From Dyella ginsengisoli LA-4 (GTDB lineage Bacteria > Pseudomonadota > Gammaproteobacteria > Xanthomonadales > Rhodanobacteraceae), in the NCBI RefSeq assembly GCF_000334915.1, contig NZ_AMSF01000061.1, positions 1 through 59,493 on the forward strand: a stretch of 59,493 nt of DNA, in the 5' to 3' direction. A program made the translations under genes and the position numbers. Shown here in pieces: positions 8,151 through 15,327 of this stretch. The first letter of the stretch is position 1. Every line of letters begins with the position of its first letter. A model generated the notes under the pieces. It made no database searches. It was not told the origin of the DNA and saw only the letters and a program-made list of their open reading frames with translations.

Positions 8151-8990
8151 GTGAAGCTGCGCGCACTCCTGCTCGCAGCGATAACGCTCCCGGCAAGCTA
8201 TTTCGCCGCAGGCGCTTGTGCGTTGCGGTTCGCGCTCGACCCGCTGGTATTCCTTCATATCGCCCCCTCCGGCCACGCGGCGACTCCGCCGCTCTTGCGC
8301 ATCCCCGGTCCCGGCGGGAGCGCGATGCTGTTGCGTCGCTACGGCACAGCGGAAGTGGGCTGCGTGCTCTTTTTCCCCGGTCGGCACGGTCTTCTTCCCG
8401 CTTATGAGAAAGGGCTGTTCGAGGCGCTCACCACGCATGGCATCGCCGTTCTGGCCGTCGCCTACCCTGGCCAGAACGGCGCGCCGGGTAATACGCACCT
8501 GTCGGACATAAGCGCGCTGGCGACGCAGGCAGTAGTTGCCGCCCGGTCAGCCTGTCCGGGGCACCAGGTCGTGGTCTACGGCCGCTCCCTGGGCTCGATG
8601 GTCGCCGCCTATGCCGCCGGGCAGTCCCATCCTGCCGGACTCGTCCTGGAGAGTGCCGCGCCATCGCTATCGTCGGCGATCCGTCTTCGCCTCCGCGAGC
8701 ACTGGTATCTGGCACCACTCGCATTACTGCCGCTCTCCCGGATCATCCCGCACGACTTTTCGCTGACCGAAGCCCTGTCGGATACCCGCCGGATGCCCTC
8801 GATCGTGTTCCAGGGAACAGCGGACATCGTGACCCCTCTGCCCGCCCTGCGCGCCGGCGGCATACCACCGGGCCTGCAGCTGGTTACGGTTCCCGGGGGC
8901 GGCCACTCGAACACCTACGTGCTGGCGCAGGACCGTATCGTCCGGACCGTACGCTGCATGCTCCTGGCGCCACACACCGGCGCGAAGTAA
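8151..8990 (+). CDS. Alpha/beta-hydrolase fold serine hydrolase (secreted or anchored)
   Basis: 279 residues starting at GTG. The first ~24 residues (MKLRALLLAAITLPASYFAAGACA) form a signal peptide or membrane anchor. The catalytic triad is readable: nucleophile Ser146 in GRSLGS, Asp225 in GTADIVTP and His252 in GGGHSN, with oxyanion-side strand LFFPGRHG. The layout resembles the BAAT/YsxD-like hydrolases often found beside secreted proteins. It lies in the accessory pocket, 102 bp after the 2H protein and 117 bp before a secreted DUF1579-like protein. Substrate unknown. Confidence 0.75.
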   Translation: MKLRALLLAAITLPASYFAAGACALRFALDPLVFLHIAPSGHAATPPLLRIPGPGGSAMLLRRYGTAEVGCVLFFPGRHGLLPAYEKGLFEALTTHGIAVLAVAYPGQNGAPGNTHLSDISALATQAVVAARSACPGHQVVVYGRSLGSMVAAYAAGQSHPAGLVLESAAPSLSSAIRLRLREHWYLAPLALLPLSRIIPHDFSLTEALSDTRRMPSIVFQGTADIVTPLPALRAGGIPPGLQLVTVPGGGHSNTYVLAQDRIVRTVRCMLLAPHTGAK

Positions 8991-9107
8991 GGCCGGAACA
9001 CACCGGTGACACGGAAAGGCTTTTTCCCGATCATCGTATGGACAACGTCTCGGTGCCCGGCCACGCCGGACCGATCAAACCAGGCATGGATCGCGGGGAG
9101 CGTTTCG

Positions 9108-9650
9108 ATGCGCAAATTTGCAGCCCTGGGCTTGCTGACCTATCTCGTGTCGAGCGTCGCCATCGCGCAGAGCCACCCGGAGATACCGAAGAGGCCGCAA
9201 GCACTGAGGGAACTGGACGGCCACTGGATCATGTCCGGTGACGTGATGGGCAAACCGGTCACCTACCGGATGACCGCGGGCCCGACCCTGCAAGGGGCCT
9301 TCACCGAAATGCACATGAACGACGTGCAGCGGCCATCGCAATACGAGGCGCGCGTACTCATCGGCTACGACCCGAAAGCTGACCGCCTCATCGTCCACTG
9401 GATAGACAGCTTCGGCGCCGCCTATTCCATCCCGCACGGCAGCGGGAGCATCGACGGCAACACCCTCCGCTTCACCTTCGCCTACCCCAGCGGGCCGTTC
9501 CGGGACACGCTCGCCTTCCACCCCGGCTCGAAGACCTGGACCCTGGTGATCGAGGCATCGAAGGCGGATGGCAGCTGGCAGCATTTCGCGCGTTATGACA
9601 TCCGGCGGGAACCAGCGAAGCCAGCCGGTCCGTCCGGAAAGCCGCACTGA
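9108..9650 (+). CDS. Secreted DUF1579-like protein
   Basis: 180 residues with a signal peptide (MRKFAALGLLTYLVSSVAIAQ, probable cleavage after AIA or AQS). The mature protein has the DUF1579/lipocalin-like pattern: ELDGHWIMSGDVMGKPVTY, GAFTEMHMND, GYDPKADRLIVHWIDSFG, ending in a beta-strand-rich region. A GGGGAG stretch 5 bp ahead of TTTCG-ATG supports this start over the open extension to 9006. Likely a periplasmic beta-barrel protein of unknown ligand. Confidence 0.72.
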   Translation: MRKFAALGLLTYLVSSVAIAQSHPEIPKRPQALRELDGHWIMSGDVMGKPVTYRMTAGPTLQGAFTEMHMNDVQRPSQYEARVLIGYDPKADRLIVHWIDSFGAAYSIPHGSGSIDGNTLRFTFAYPSGPFRDTLAFHPGSKTWTLVIEASKADGSWQHFARYDIRREPAKPAGPSGKPH

Positions 9651-9660
9651 AACGCGCGGA

Positions 9661-9690
9661 CGGAGGCTTAATTACCTCCGCCCCCTTTTA
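9661..9690 (+). terminator. Terminator-like hairpin
   Basis: CGGAGG (9661-9666) and CCTCCG (9675-9680) flank an 8-nt AT-rich loop and are followed by CCCCCTTTTA. It lies 10 bp after the DUF1579-like stop. Confidence 0.5.
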
Positions 9691-9823
9691 GCCACTGAAT
9701 GAGGAAGCCCTTGAAGGAGAAGGCTGGCTACTGGCCACGCGCGGATCCGTTGCATAAGTTGATCGCGCCGCTGGTTACGCAAAGCGCAACAAGGCAGGTC
9801 ACTCGGTTTGCTTGAGCTAAGCG

Positions 9824-10468
9824 CTAGTCATCGAGGTAGGAAAGAAGCAAGTCGATGTCGTCCGAAATCGGGCTCAGGCAGCCGTACAACAAGTTATGCG
9901 CCTGACCGCTTTCGCATGCTTTGCGAAACCTCGCAGGGTCTGATACGACAACCCGGAAAATCGCTTCCTTCAACATCACAACCTGTCTTCTAAGAGCTTC
10001 CCGAGCATCGATTGCAGTGATGGCAACGCGAGGATCACCATGGCCGGTGAAAGCCATCATCCGCTGACCGACTCGATCGATGACCTCAACGATTCCGCTC
10101 AGCGAGCTCTTAAGCCCTTCGATCCTCCAATCCATTTGGTCGGCGTCCGCTGGCAACGTGCCATCGACACTCTTTGCATGCCGGAGCGCCCCTTCGAGGT
10201 GGCTCTCGATTTCTCGCAGGGATATCTCGATAAGGCGAGCAGAATCTTGTCTGGACGCTGTCGCTTGTCTGTTAGCAAGGTAAGCGGCTCCAGCTATGGT
10301 CAAAACTGCTCCACCAGCAGCCCCCAAAATATTCGCAGCACTATCTTCGAGCGGCGGGAGGAGTGGAAGATGCATCGCTGCACCGACAAGAACCCCAAGC
10401 GCGAAGCTGAAATAAGCCGCCGGATTCTTTTCAAGACTACGGACAGTCTTGGCGACGATCTTATTCAT
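9824..10468 (-). CDS. AT-richer membrane protein of unknown function (accessory gene)
   Basis: 214 residues. Two membrane segments near the start (about 17-37 and 45-66) are followed by a ~145-residue helical cytoplasmic domain (RLIEISLREIESHLEGALRH; IVEVIDRVGQRMMAF; QVVMLKEAIFRVVV). Base composition is visibly lower in G+C than its neighbours, and codons ending in A/T are common, suggesting recent transfer. An AAGGG lies 8 nt before the ATG. No homologue comes to mind. It is the only minus-strand gene in the accessory pocket, with no partner gene beside it. A palindrome lies 26 bp upstream of the start. Confidence 0.7.
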   Translation of the reverse strand: MNKIVAKTVRSLEKNPAAYFSFALGVLVGAAMHLPLLPPLEDSAANILGAAGGAVLTIAGAAYLANRQATASRQDSARLIEISLREIESHLEGALRHAKSVDGTLPADADQMDWRIEGLKSSLSGIVEVIDRVGQRMMAFTGHGDPRVAITAIDAREALRRQVVMLKEAIFRVVVSDPARFRKACESGQAHNLLYGCLSPISDDIDLLLSYLDD

Positions 10469-10493
10469 GCTGGGCCCTTAGTTTCATCGTGAG

Positions 10494-10508
10494 TCAAGTA
10501 TGACTTGA
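10494..10508. promoter_or_regulatory. Palindrome upstream of the AT-rich gene, candidate operator
   Basis: TCAAGT-ATG-ACTTGA, perfect 6-bp arms, centred about 33 bp before the start of the minus-strand gene at 10468. No regulator gene is adjacent. Confidence 0.35.
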
Positions 10509-10623
10509 TGCGACTGCCATGCAGAACTTGCCCTAGCCGAAAAGGGCCAAGCGTCCGAACAGGATTAGGTTCATTTAATCAAGCAAAGTGGCGATTGGAC
10601 GACTGGATCCAATGTAGCCCCCC

Positions 10624-11727
10624 TCACCCCTTCGCCCGGATTCCCGCCCGTCCCGCCAGGATCTGCGCCAGCACGTCCGGCGCGTACTCGAACGAGTCGT
10701 AGTAGAGCCGGTCTTCCGGCAGGCCGGCGTCGACGAAGCGGTGGCGGGCGCTGTCGATCATGGCGGGCGGGCCGCTCATGTAGAGGTCGTGGGCGGAGAG
10801 GTCCGGATGGTCGGCGAGCACGGCTTCGTGCACCAGACCCGTGCGTGCGCTGGCGTCGCCGGCTTCGGACAGCACCGGGATGAAGACCAGGTCGTGCGCG
10901 TCGCGCTGCCACTGCTCGGCGAGCTCGCGCAGGTACAGATCGCCGCTCTGGCGCGCGCCCCAGTAGACGCTGATGGCGCGGCGGGTGCCGAGCGCGAGGA
11001 AGTGCTCCACCACCGCCTTGACCGGCGCGAAGCCGGTGCCGCCGGCCATGAAGATCATCGGCCGCTCGGAATCCTCGCGCGGCACGAAGGTGCCCAGCGG
11101 GCCCTCGATGCGCAGCGTGTCGCCCACCTGCGCCCGGTCGCTGACCCACGAGGTGAAGCCGCCGCCGGCGACATGGCGCACGTGCAGCTCCAGGCTGCCG
11201 TCGGGTGCGGGCATGTTGGCGATGGAGAACGGGCGACGCTTGCCCTCCTCCAGCAGCACGTCGAGGTACTGCCCGGCCAGGTGGCGCAGCGGGCGCTCGC
11301 CGGGAGCCGGTTCCAGCCGCAGGCCGATCACCTCCGGCGCAAGCCGGCGCTTGTCGACGATGCGCACGTCGAGCGCGCGGCGGGCGATGTCCTCCACCGA
11401 GGTGACCTCGCGCGCGGCGATCAGCAGGTCGCTGGTGGCTACCGCCTGGCACAGCAGCACGGCGCGGTGCGCGCGCTCGCCGGCGTCCAGCGCCAGCGGC
11501 GGATGGCGCGGATAGTCCACCTGGCCCCCCAGCAGAATCGCCTTGCAGCTGCCGCACACGCCCGAGCGGCAGGAATACGGCAGCGCGATGCCGGCGCGCT
11601 GCGCCGCTTCGAGCACGGTTTCCCCCGACTGCGCCGCGAAGCGGTGGCCGGTGGCCTGGAGGGTGATGGTGAACACTTGCGAGATTGTCGCCGCGACGGG
11701 TGTCAGCCGACAATGCGGGTTCGTCAT
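10624..11727 (-). CDS. 2Fe-2S/FAD reductase, AscD (CDP-6-deoxy-glucoseen reductase)-like
   Basis: 367 residues: an N-terminal plant-type ferredoxin domain with ligands Cys53, Cys58, Cys61 (YSCRSGVCGSCK) and Cys93 (LLCQ), then an FNR module with the FAD-binding RPFSIAN and the NAD(P)-binding GGTGFAPV, ending in the usual aromatic tail (DSFEYAPDVL). It moves electrons from NAD(P)H through FAD to the cluster. In Lysobacterales such proteins are annotated as CDP-6-deoxy-delta-3,4-glucoseen reductases, but no deoxysugar genes are here, so the partner oxygenase or dehydratase is unknown. Start uncertain: ATG at 11727, or a GTG ~19 codons later that opens into FTITLQ. Divergent from the thioesterase. 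Confidence 0.82.
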   Translation of the reverse strand: MTNPHCRLTPVAATISQVFTITLQATGHRFAAQSGETVLEAAQRAGIALPYSCRSGVCGSCKAILLGGQVDYPRHPPLALDAGERAHRAVLLCQAVATSDLLIAAREVTSVEDIARRALDVRIVDKRRLAPEVIGLRLEPAPGERPLRHLAGQYLDVLLEEGKRRPFSIANMPAPDGSLELHVRHVAGGGFTSWVSDRAQVGDTLRIEGPLGTFVPREDSERPMIFMAGGTGFAPVKAVVEHFLALGTRRAISVYWGARQSGDLYLRELAEQWQRDAHDLVFIPVLSEAGDASARTGLVHEAVLADHPDLSAHDLYMSGPPAMIDSARHRFVDAGLPEDRLYYDSFEYAPDVLAQILAGRAGIRAKG

Positions 11728-11740
11728 ACGGGGTTCAAGC

Positions 11741-12184
11741 ATGGGTATCTGGAAGCAGGACATCAGCGTCGACACCATCAACGACTGGTCGAAGCACACG
11801 CTGATGGAGGCGCTGGGCATCCGCATCACCGAGCGCGGCGAGGATTTCCTGCGCGGCACGATGCCGGTGGATGCGCGCACCCACCAGCCCTACGGCCTGC
11901 TGCACGGCGGCGCCTCGGTGGCGCTGGCCGAGACGCTGGGTTCCACCGCGGCGATGCTCACGCTGGACCCGACGCAGGAACTCACCGTGGGCCTGGACAT
12001 CAACGCCAACCACGTGCGCGGCGTGCGCAGCGGCACCGTCACCGGCACCGCGCGGCCACTGCACATCGGCCGCACCACCCAGGTGTGGGAGATCCGCATC
12101 GAGAACGAGGACGGCTCGCTGGTGTGCATCTCGCGCCTGACCATGGCGGTGGTGCCAGCCCGCGTGATCGGCAACAAGGGCTGA
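11741..12184 (+). CDS. YdiI/EntH-type hotdog acyl-CoA thioesterase
   Basis: 147 residues closely following E. coli YdiI/MenI: MPVDARTHQPYGLLHGGASVALAETLGS holds the catalytic Glu64 and the substrate-side His55, and PLHIGRTTQVWEIRI is the conserved hairpin. Family members hydrolyse 1,4-dihydroxy-2-naphthoyl-CoA or other aryl/acyl-CoA thioesters. No menaquinone genes are present here, so a housekeeping acyl-CoA role is as likely. It starts 13 bp from the divergent reductase start, and srkA follows 13 bp downstream. Confidence 0.88.
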   Translation: MGIWKQDISVDTINDWSKHTLMEALGIRITERGEDFLRGTMPVDARTHQPYGLLHGGASVALAETLGSTAAMLTLDPTQELTVGLDINANHVRGVRSGTVTGTARPLHIGRTTQVWEIRIENEDGSLVCISRLTMAVVPARVIGNKG

Positions 12185-12197
12185 GCCGCCCGCCCCG

Positions 12198-13145
12198 ATG
12201 CCGAACGAAGCGCCCTACGCACAACTCACCCCCGACCTGGTGCTGGATGCCGTCGCCGCCTGCGGACTGTGGCCGGACGGCCGCCTGCTGGCGCTGAACA
12301 GCTACGAGAACCGCGTGTGGCAGGTCGGCATCGAGGATGCCGCGCCGGTGATCGCCAAGTTTTACCGACCCGGCCGCTGGAGCGACGCGGCGATCGAGGA
12401 GGAACATGCCTTCGCGCAGGAGCTGATGGACGCGGAGATCCCGGTGGTCGCACCGCTGCGCTTCGACGGCCGCAGCCTGCTGCTGCACGGCGGCTACCGC
12501 TATGCGCTGGCGCCGCGCCACGGTGGGCGCGCGCCGTCGCTGGAATCGCGCGACCAGCTGGAGTGGCTGGGCCGCCTGATCGCCCGCATCCACGCGGTGG
12601 GGGCGCGCACGCCGTTCGCGCATCGCGGCCGGCTGGACCGCGCCACGATGATCGCCGCGCCGGTCGCCGCCGTGCTGGCCTCGCCGCTGCTGCCGCCGTC
12701 GCTGGAAGGCGCCTACCGCGCCGCCACCGGGCGGCTCGACCGGGCCGTGGCCGACCGCCTCGATGCGGTCGGCCCGGTACGCACACTGCGCCTGCACGGC
12801 GACTGCCACCCCGGCAACGTGCTGTGGACCGACGCCGGCCCGCACTTCGTCGACCTCGACGACGCGCGCACCGGCCCGGCGGTGCAGGACCTGTGGATGC
12901 TGGCCAACGACGAGGCGGCGATGGAGGCCCTGCTCGAGGGTTACGCCACGATGCGCGACTTCGACCCGGCCGAGCTGGCGCTGGTGCCGGCGCTGCGCGC
13001 GATGCGCCAGGTGCACCACGCTGGCTGGATCGCCCAGCGCTGGCACGATCCGGCGTTCCCGCTGGCGTTCCCGTTCGTCGCCGAGCCGCGCTGGTGGGAG
13101 CAGCACGTCACCGACCTGCACGAACTGGCCGACGATCTGGAATGA
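12198..13145 (+). CDS. srkA: Stress response kinase A (YihE/RdoA)
   Basis: 315 residues of the aminoglycoside-phosphotransferase/kinase-like fold. Lys54 (VIAKFY) is the expected ATP lysine. The catalytic loop is HGDCHPGNVLW (Asp202, Asn207), and VDLDDA (Asp219, Asp221) binds metal. E. coli SrkA is a Ser/Thr kinase that counters MazEF-triggered death under stress. In E. coli the gene lies beside dsbA; here it follows the thioesterase by 13 bp and ends 14 bp before a paired palindromic repeat. Confidence 0.92.
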   Translation: MPNEAPYAQLTPDLVLDAVAACGLWPDGRLLALNSYENRVWQVGIEDAAPVIAKFYRPGRWSDAAIEEEHAFAQELMDAEIPVVAPLRFDGRSLLLHGGYRYALAPRHGGRAPSLESRDQLEWLGRLIARIHAVGARTPFAHRGRLDRATMIAAPVAAVLASPLLPPSLEGAYRAATGRLDRAVADRLDAVGPVRTLRLHGDCHPGNVLWTDAGPHFVDLDDARTGPAVQDLWMLANDEAAMEALLEGYATMRDFDPAELALVPALRAMRQVHHAGWIAQRWHDPAFPLAFPFVAEPRWWEQHVTDLHELADDLE

Positions 13146-13158
13146 TTCGCTGCCTCGG

Positions 13159-13240
13159 GTAGGAGCGCCCTCGGGCGCGATGCTGTTGGCGCTTGTTGTC
13201 TCAGCAACCGCAAGAGCATCGCGACCGAGGTCGCTCCTAC
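13159..13240. repeat. REPIN-like paired palindromic element
   Basis: A 26-nt sequence beginning GTAGGAGCG (13159-13184) recurs inverted at 13215-13240 with 24 of 26 positions matching. Each arm is itself a mini-hairpin (GCGCCC-TC-GGGCGC on the left, GCGACC-GA-GGTCGC on the right), so the two differences are compensatory within each arm. A 30-nt spacer separates them. This is the structure of a REP doublet (REPIN). It lies between srkA and a small membrane protein gene. Confidence 0.82.
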
Positions 13241-13273
13241 AGAAACGATTTCCCACTTGTTCTGGAGCACTGC

Positions 13274-13711
13274 ATGCGTTCGTTCCTGTTCCGCCTGATC
13301 GGCATCATCGAAGTAGCCGGCGGCTTCCTCGGCGTGGTGGCGATGATCCGCCGGCTGCTGCCGCTGGGCTCCACCTACGAAACGCTGATGGCGGTGATCG
13401 GCCTGGCGCTGTTCGGCTTCATCCTCGTTGCCGGCGTGCTGCTGCTGGAAGGCAGCGAGCGCGGCGTGTCGCTGTCGCGCGTGGCGCAGCTGCTGCAGCT
13501 GCCGCTGATCGCCACCCCGGTGTTCAGCTACGCACTGCATGCGGGTGGCTTCGTCAACGTGTTCGCGGTGATCCACGACGGCATGCGGCTGGGGCTGGAC
13601 TACCACATCGGCTCGCACGGCTTCGTGCTGGCGGTGGCTGGCCCCGGCGTGTCACGGATCGGCCTCAACCTGCTGGCGCTGCTGTCCTGGCTGGTGCTCA
13701 AGCTGCGCTGA
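13274..13711 (+). CDS. Multi-pass membrane protein of unknown function
   Basis: 145 residues with about four hydrophobic segments (near 4-24, 37-60, 75-95 and 118-143). Start chosen at the ATG opening MRSFLFRLIGIIEVAGGFLG, because the frame extension to 13193 runs through the REPIN. No recognised domain. Confidence 0.65.
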   Translation: MRSFLFRLIGIIEVAGGFLGVVAMIRRLLPLGSTYETLMAVIGLALFGFILVAGVLLLEGSERGVSLSRVAQLLQLPLIATPVFSYALHAGGFVNVFAVIHDGMRLGLDYHIGSHGFVLAVAGPGVSRIGLNLLALLSWLVLKLR

Positions 13712-13749
13712 TCTTCCGGAACGATCGTCAACCACCAAGGAGAGGTTTC

Positions 13750-14085
13750 ATGGCACGACCCTGCTACATCGAGCTGCCCGCCGCCGACATCGCAGCGTCC
13801 AAGGCCTTCTACACCCAGGCCTTCGGCTGGGCGCTCGCCGACTTCGGCCCAACCTACGCGGCAACCACCACCGGCGACGTCGACGTCGGCCTGCAGGGCG
13901 ACGCCAGCGAGGCACCGGCCGCGCCGCTGCCGGTGATCCAGGTGGACGATCTCGAGGCCGCGCTGGCCGCCGTCACCGCGGCCGGCGGCACCGTGGTGCG
14001 GCCGATTTTCGGTTTCCCCGGCGGCCGCCGCTTCCAGTTCCGCGACCCGCATGGCAACGAACTGGCGGTGATGCAGGCCGACTGA
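13750..14085 (+). CDS. VOC (glyoxalase/bleomycin-resistance) superfamily protein
   Basis: 111 residues forming one vicinal-oxygen-chelate half: PCYIELPAADIAASKAFYTQAFGW, PLPVIQVDDLEAALAAV and FQFRDPHGNELAVMQ. The C-terminal Glu (GNELAV) is at the usual metal-ligand position. Such single-domain proteins act as dimers; substrate cannot be told. AGGAGAGG ends 5 bp before the ATG. Confidence 0.85.
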   Translation: MARPCYIELPAADIAASKAFYTQAFGWALADFGPTYAATTTGDVDVGLQGDASEAPAAPLPVIQVDDLEAALAAVTAAGGTVVRPIFGFPGGRRFQFRDPHGNELAVMQAD

Positions 14086-14123
14086 TCCAGCCGGCCGGTG
14101 GGCCCTGCCGGTAGAATGCGGCG

Positions 14124-15296
14124 ATGAATACACCCGCCACGCTCCCCGTCATCCAGCTCAAGTCCGACCGCACGCCCGGCCACCCGTGGGTGTGGTCGGC
14201 GCAGGTGCACAAGCCGGAGGGCAGGCTGCCGCCGGGCAGCGTGGTGGAGGTGGTGGACGCCAAGGGCCGCTTCGTCGGCCGCGGGTTCTGGAACGGTCAC
14301 GCGCGCATCGCGCTGCGCCTGCTCACCAACCAGCCCGACGAGTCCATCGACGCCGACTGGATCGCCCGCCGCATCGGCGAGGCGGTGCAGCTGCGCCGCG
14401 ACTGGCTGCAGCTCGATGGCGCCAGCGATGCCTGGCGGGTGGTGCACAGCGAGGGCGACGGCCTCTCCGGCCTGATCGTCGACCGCTATGCCGACATCCT
14501 GGTGGTGGAGTATTTCGCCGCCGGCATGTGGAAGTTCCGCGAGGCGATCCACGCTGCCCTGCTGGCGCACTTCCCGGGCGCGCGGCTGTACTGGTTCGCC
14601 GAGAACCACGTGCAGAAGCAGGAATCCTTCGACTGCCGCAGCCCCGAGCCGCCGCAGCCGGTGCAGGTGCACGAGCACGGCCTGGCCTTCCACGCCGCGC
14701 CGGGGCTGGGCCACAAGACCGGCTTCTTCGCCGACCAGCGCGACAATCGCCGCCGCTTCGCCGAACTGGCGAAGGGCCGCCGCGTGCTCGACCTGTGCTG
14801 CAACGCCGGCGGTTTCGCCGTGCACGCGATGGCGGCCGGCGCGCAGTCGGCGATCGGCGTGGACATGGACGCCGGCATCCTGGAGATCGCCCGCGCCAAC
14901 GCCGCGGCAAACCACTTGGACATCGCCTTCGAGCAGGCGGACATCTTCGACTGGGTGCGCGCGGCGGTGGCCCGCGGCGAGAGCTACGACGCGGTGATCC
15001 TCGACCCGGCCAAGCTCACCCGCGACCGCAACCGGGTGATGGACGCGCTGAAGAAATACTTCGCGATGAACCGCATGGTGCTGGACGTGATCCCGTCCGG
15101 CGGCCTGCTGCTCACCTGCTCGTGCACCGGCCTGGTCGGCGAGGCGGATTTCCTGGAGATGCTGCGCCGGGTGTCGCTCAACGCCGGCCGCGAGATCCAG
15201 ATCCTCGACGTGCGCGGCGCCGGCCCGGATCACCCGGTGCGCGCCGACGTGCCGGAAAGCCGCTACCTGAAGGCGGTGTTCTGCAAGGTGCTGTGA
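14124..15296 (+). CDS. rlmI: 23S rRNA (cytosine-1962-C5)-methyltransferase RlmI
   Basis: 390 residues: an N-terminal PUA domain (about 1-80), a central strand domain with YWFAENHVQKQESFD, and a class I SAM-dependent methyltransferase domain with motif I VLDLCCNAGGFAVHA, motif IV AVILDPAKL and the TCSCTGLV segment carrying the catalytic cysteine. It methylates C1962 of 23S rRNA, or an equivalent site. Length and order match the RlmI/RlmK-N-like family. A hairpin immediately follows the stop. Confidence 0.88.
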   Translation: MNTPATLPVIQLKSDRTPGHPWVWSAQVHKPEGRLPPGSVVEVVDAKGRFVGRGFWNGHARIALRLLTNQPDESIDADWIARRIGEAVQLRRDWLQLDGASDAWRVVHSEGDGLSGLIVDRYADILVVEYFAAGMWKFREAIHAALLAHFPGARLYWFAENHVQKQESFDCRSPEPPQPVQVHEHGLAFHAAPGLGHKTGFFADQRDNRRRFAELAKGRRVLDLCCNAGGFAVHAMAAGAQSAIGVDMDAGILEIARANAAANHLDIAFEQADIFDWVRAAVARGESYDAVILDPAKLTRDRNRVMDALKKYFAMNRMVLDVIPSGGLLLTCSCTGLVGEADFLEMLRRVSLNAGREIQILDVRGAGPDHPVRADVPESRYLKAVFCKVL

Positions 15297-15299
15297 GCA

Positions 15300-15319
15300 C
15301 CGCCGCGCACTCGCGGCGG
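15300..15319. terminator. Bidirectional hairpin between convergent genes
   Basis: CCGCCGCG (15300-15307), loop CACT, CGCGGCGG (15312-15319): a perfect 8-bp GC stem between the convergent rlmI and aspartic protease genes. It has no T-run. Confidence 0.45.
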
Positions 15320-15327
15320 CGCGTCGT

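Noticed and set aside
9690-10623. A prophage or integrative element around the AT-rich gene
   Set aside because: No integrase, no tRNA, no att-like direct repeats and only one gene; a single-gene acquisition is the simpler reading.
11728-11880. Upstream extension of the reductase to 418 residues
   Set aside because: It overlaps the divergent thioesterase gene and shows no ferredoxin-domain sequence.
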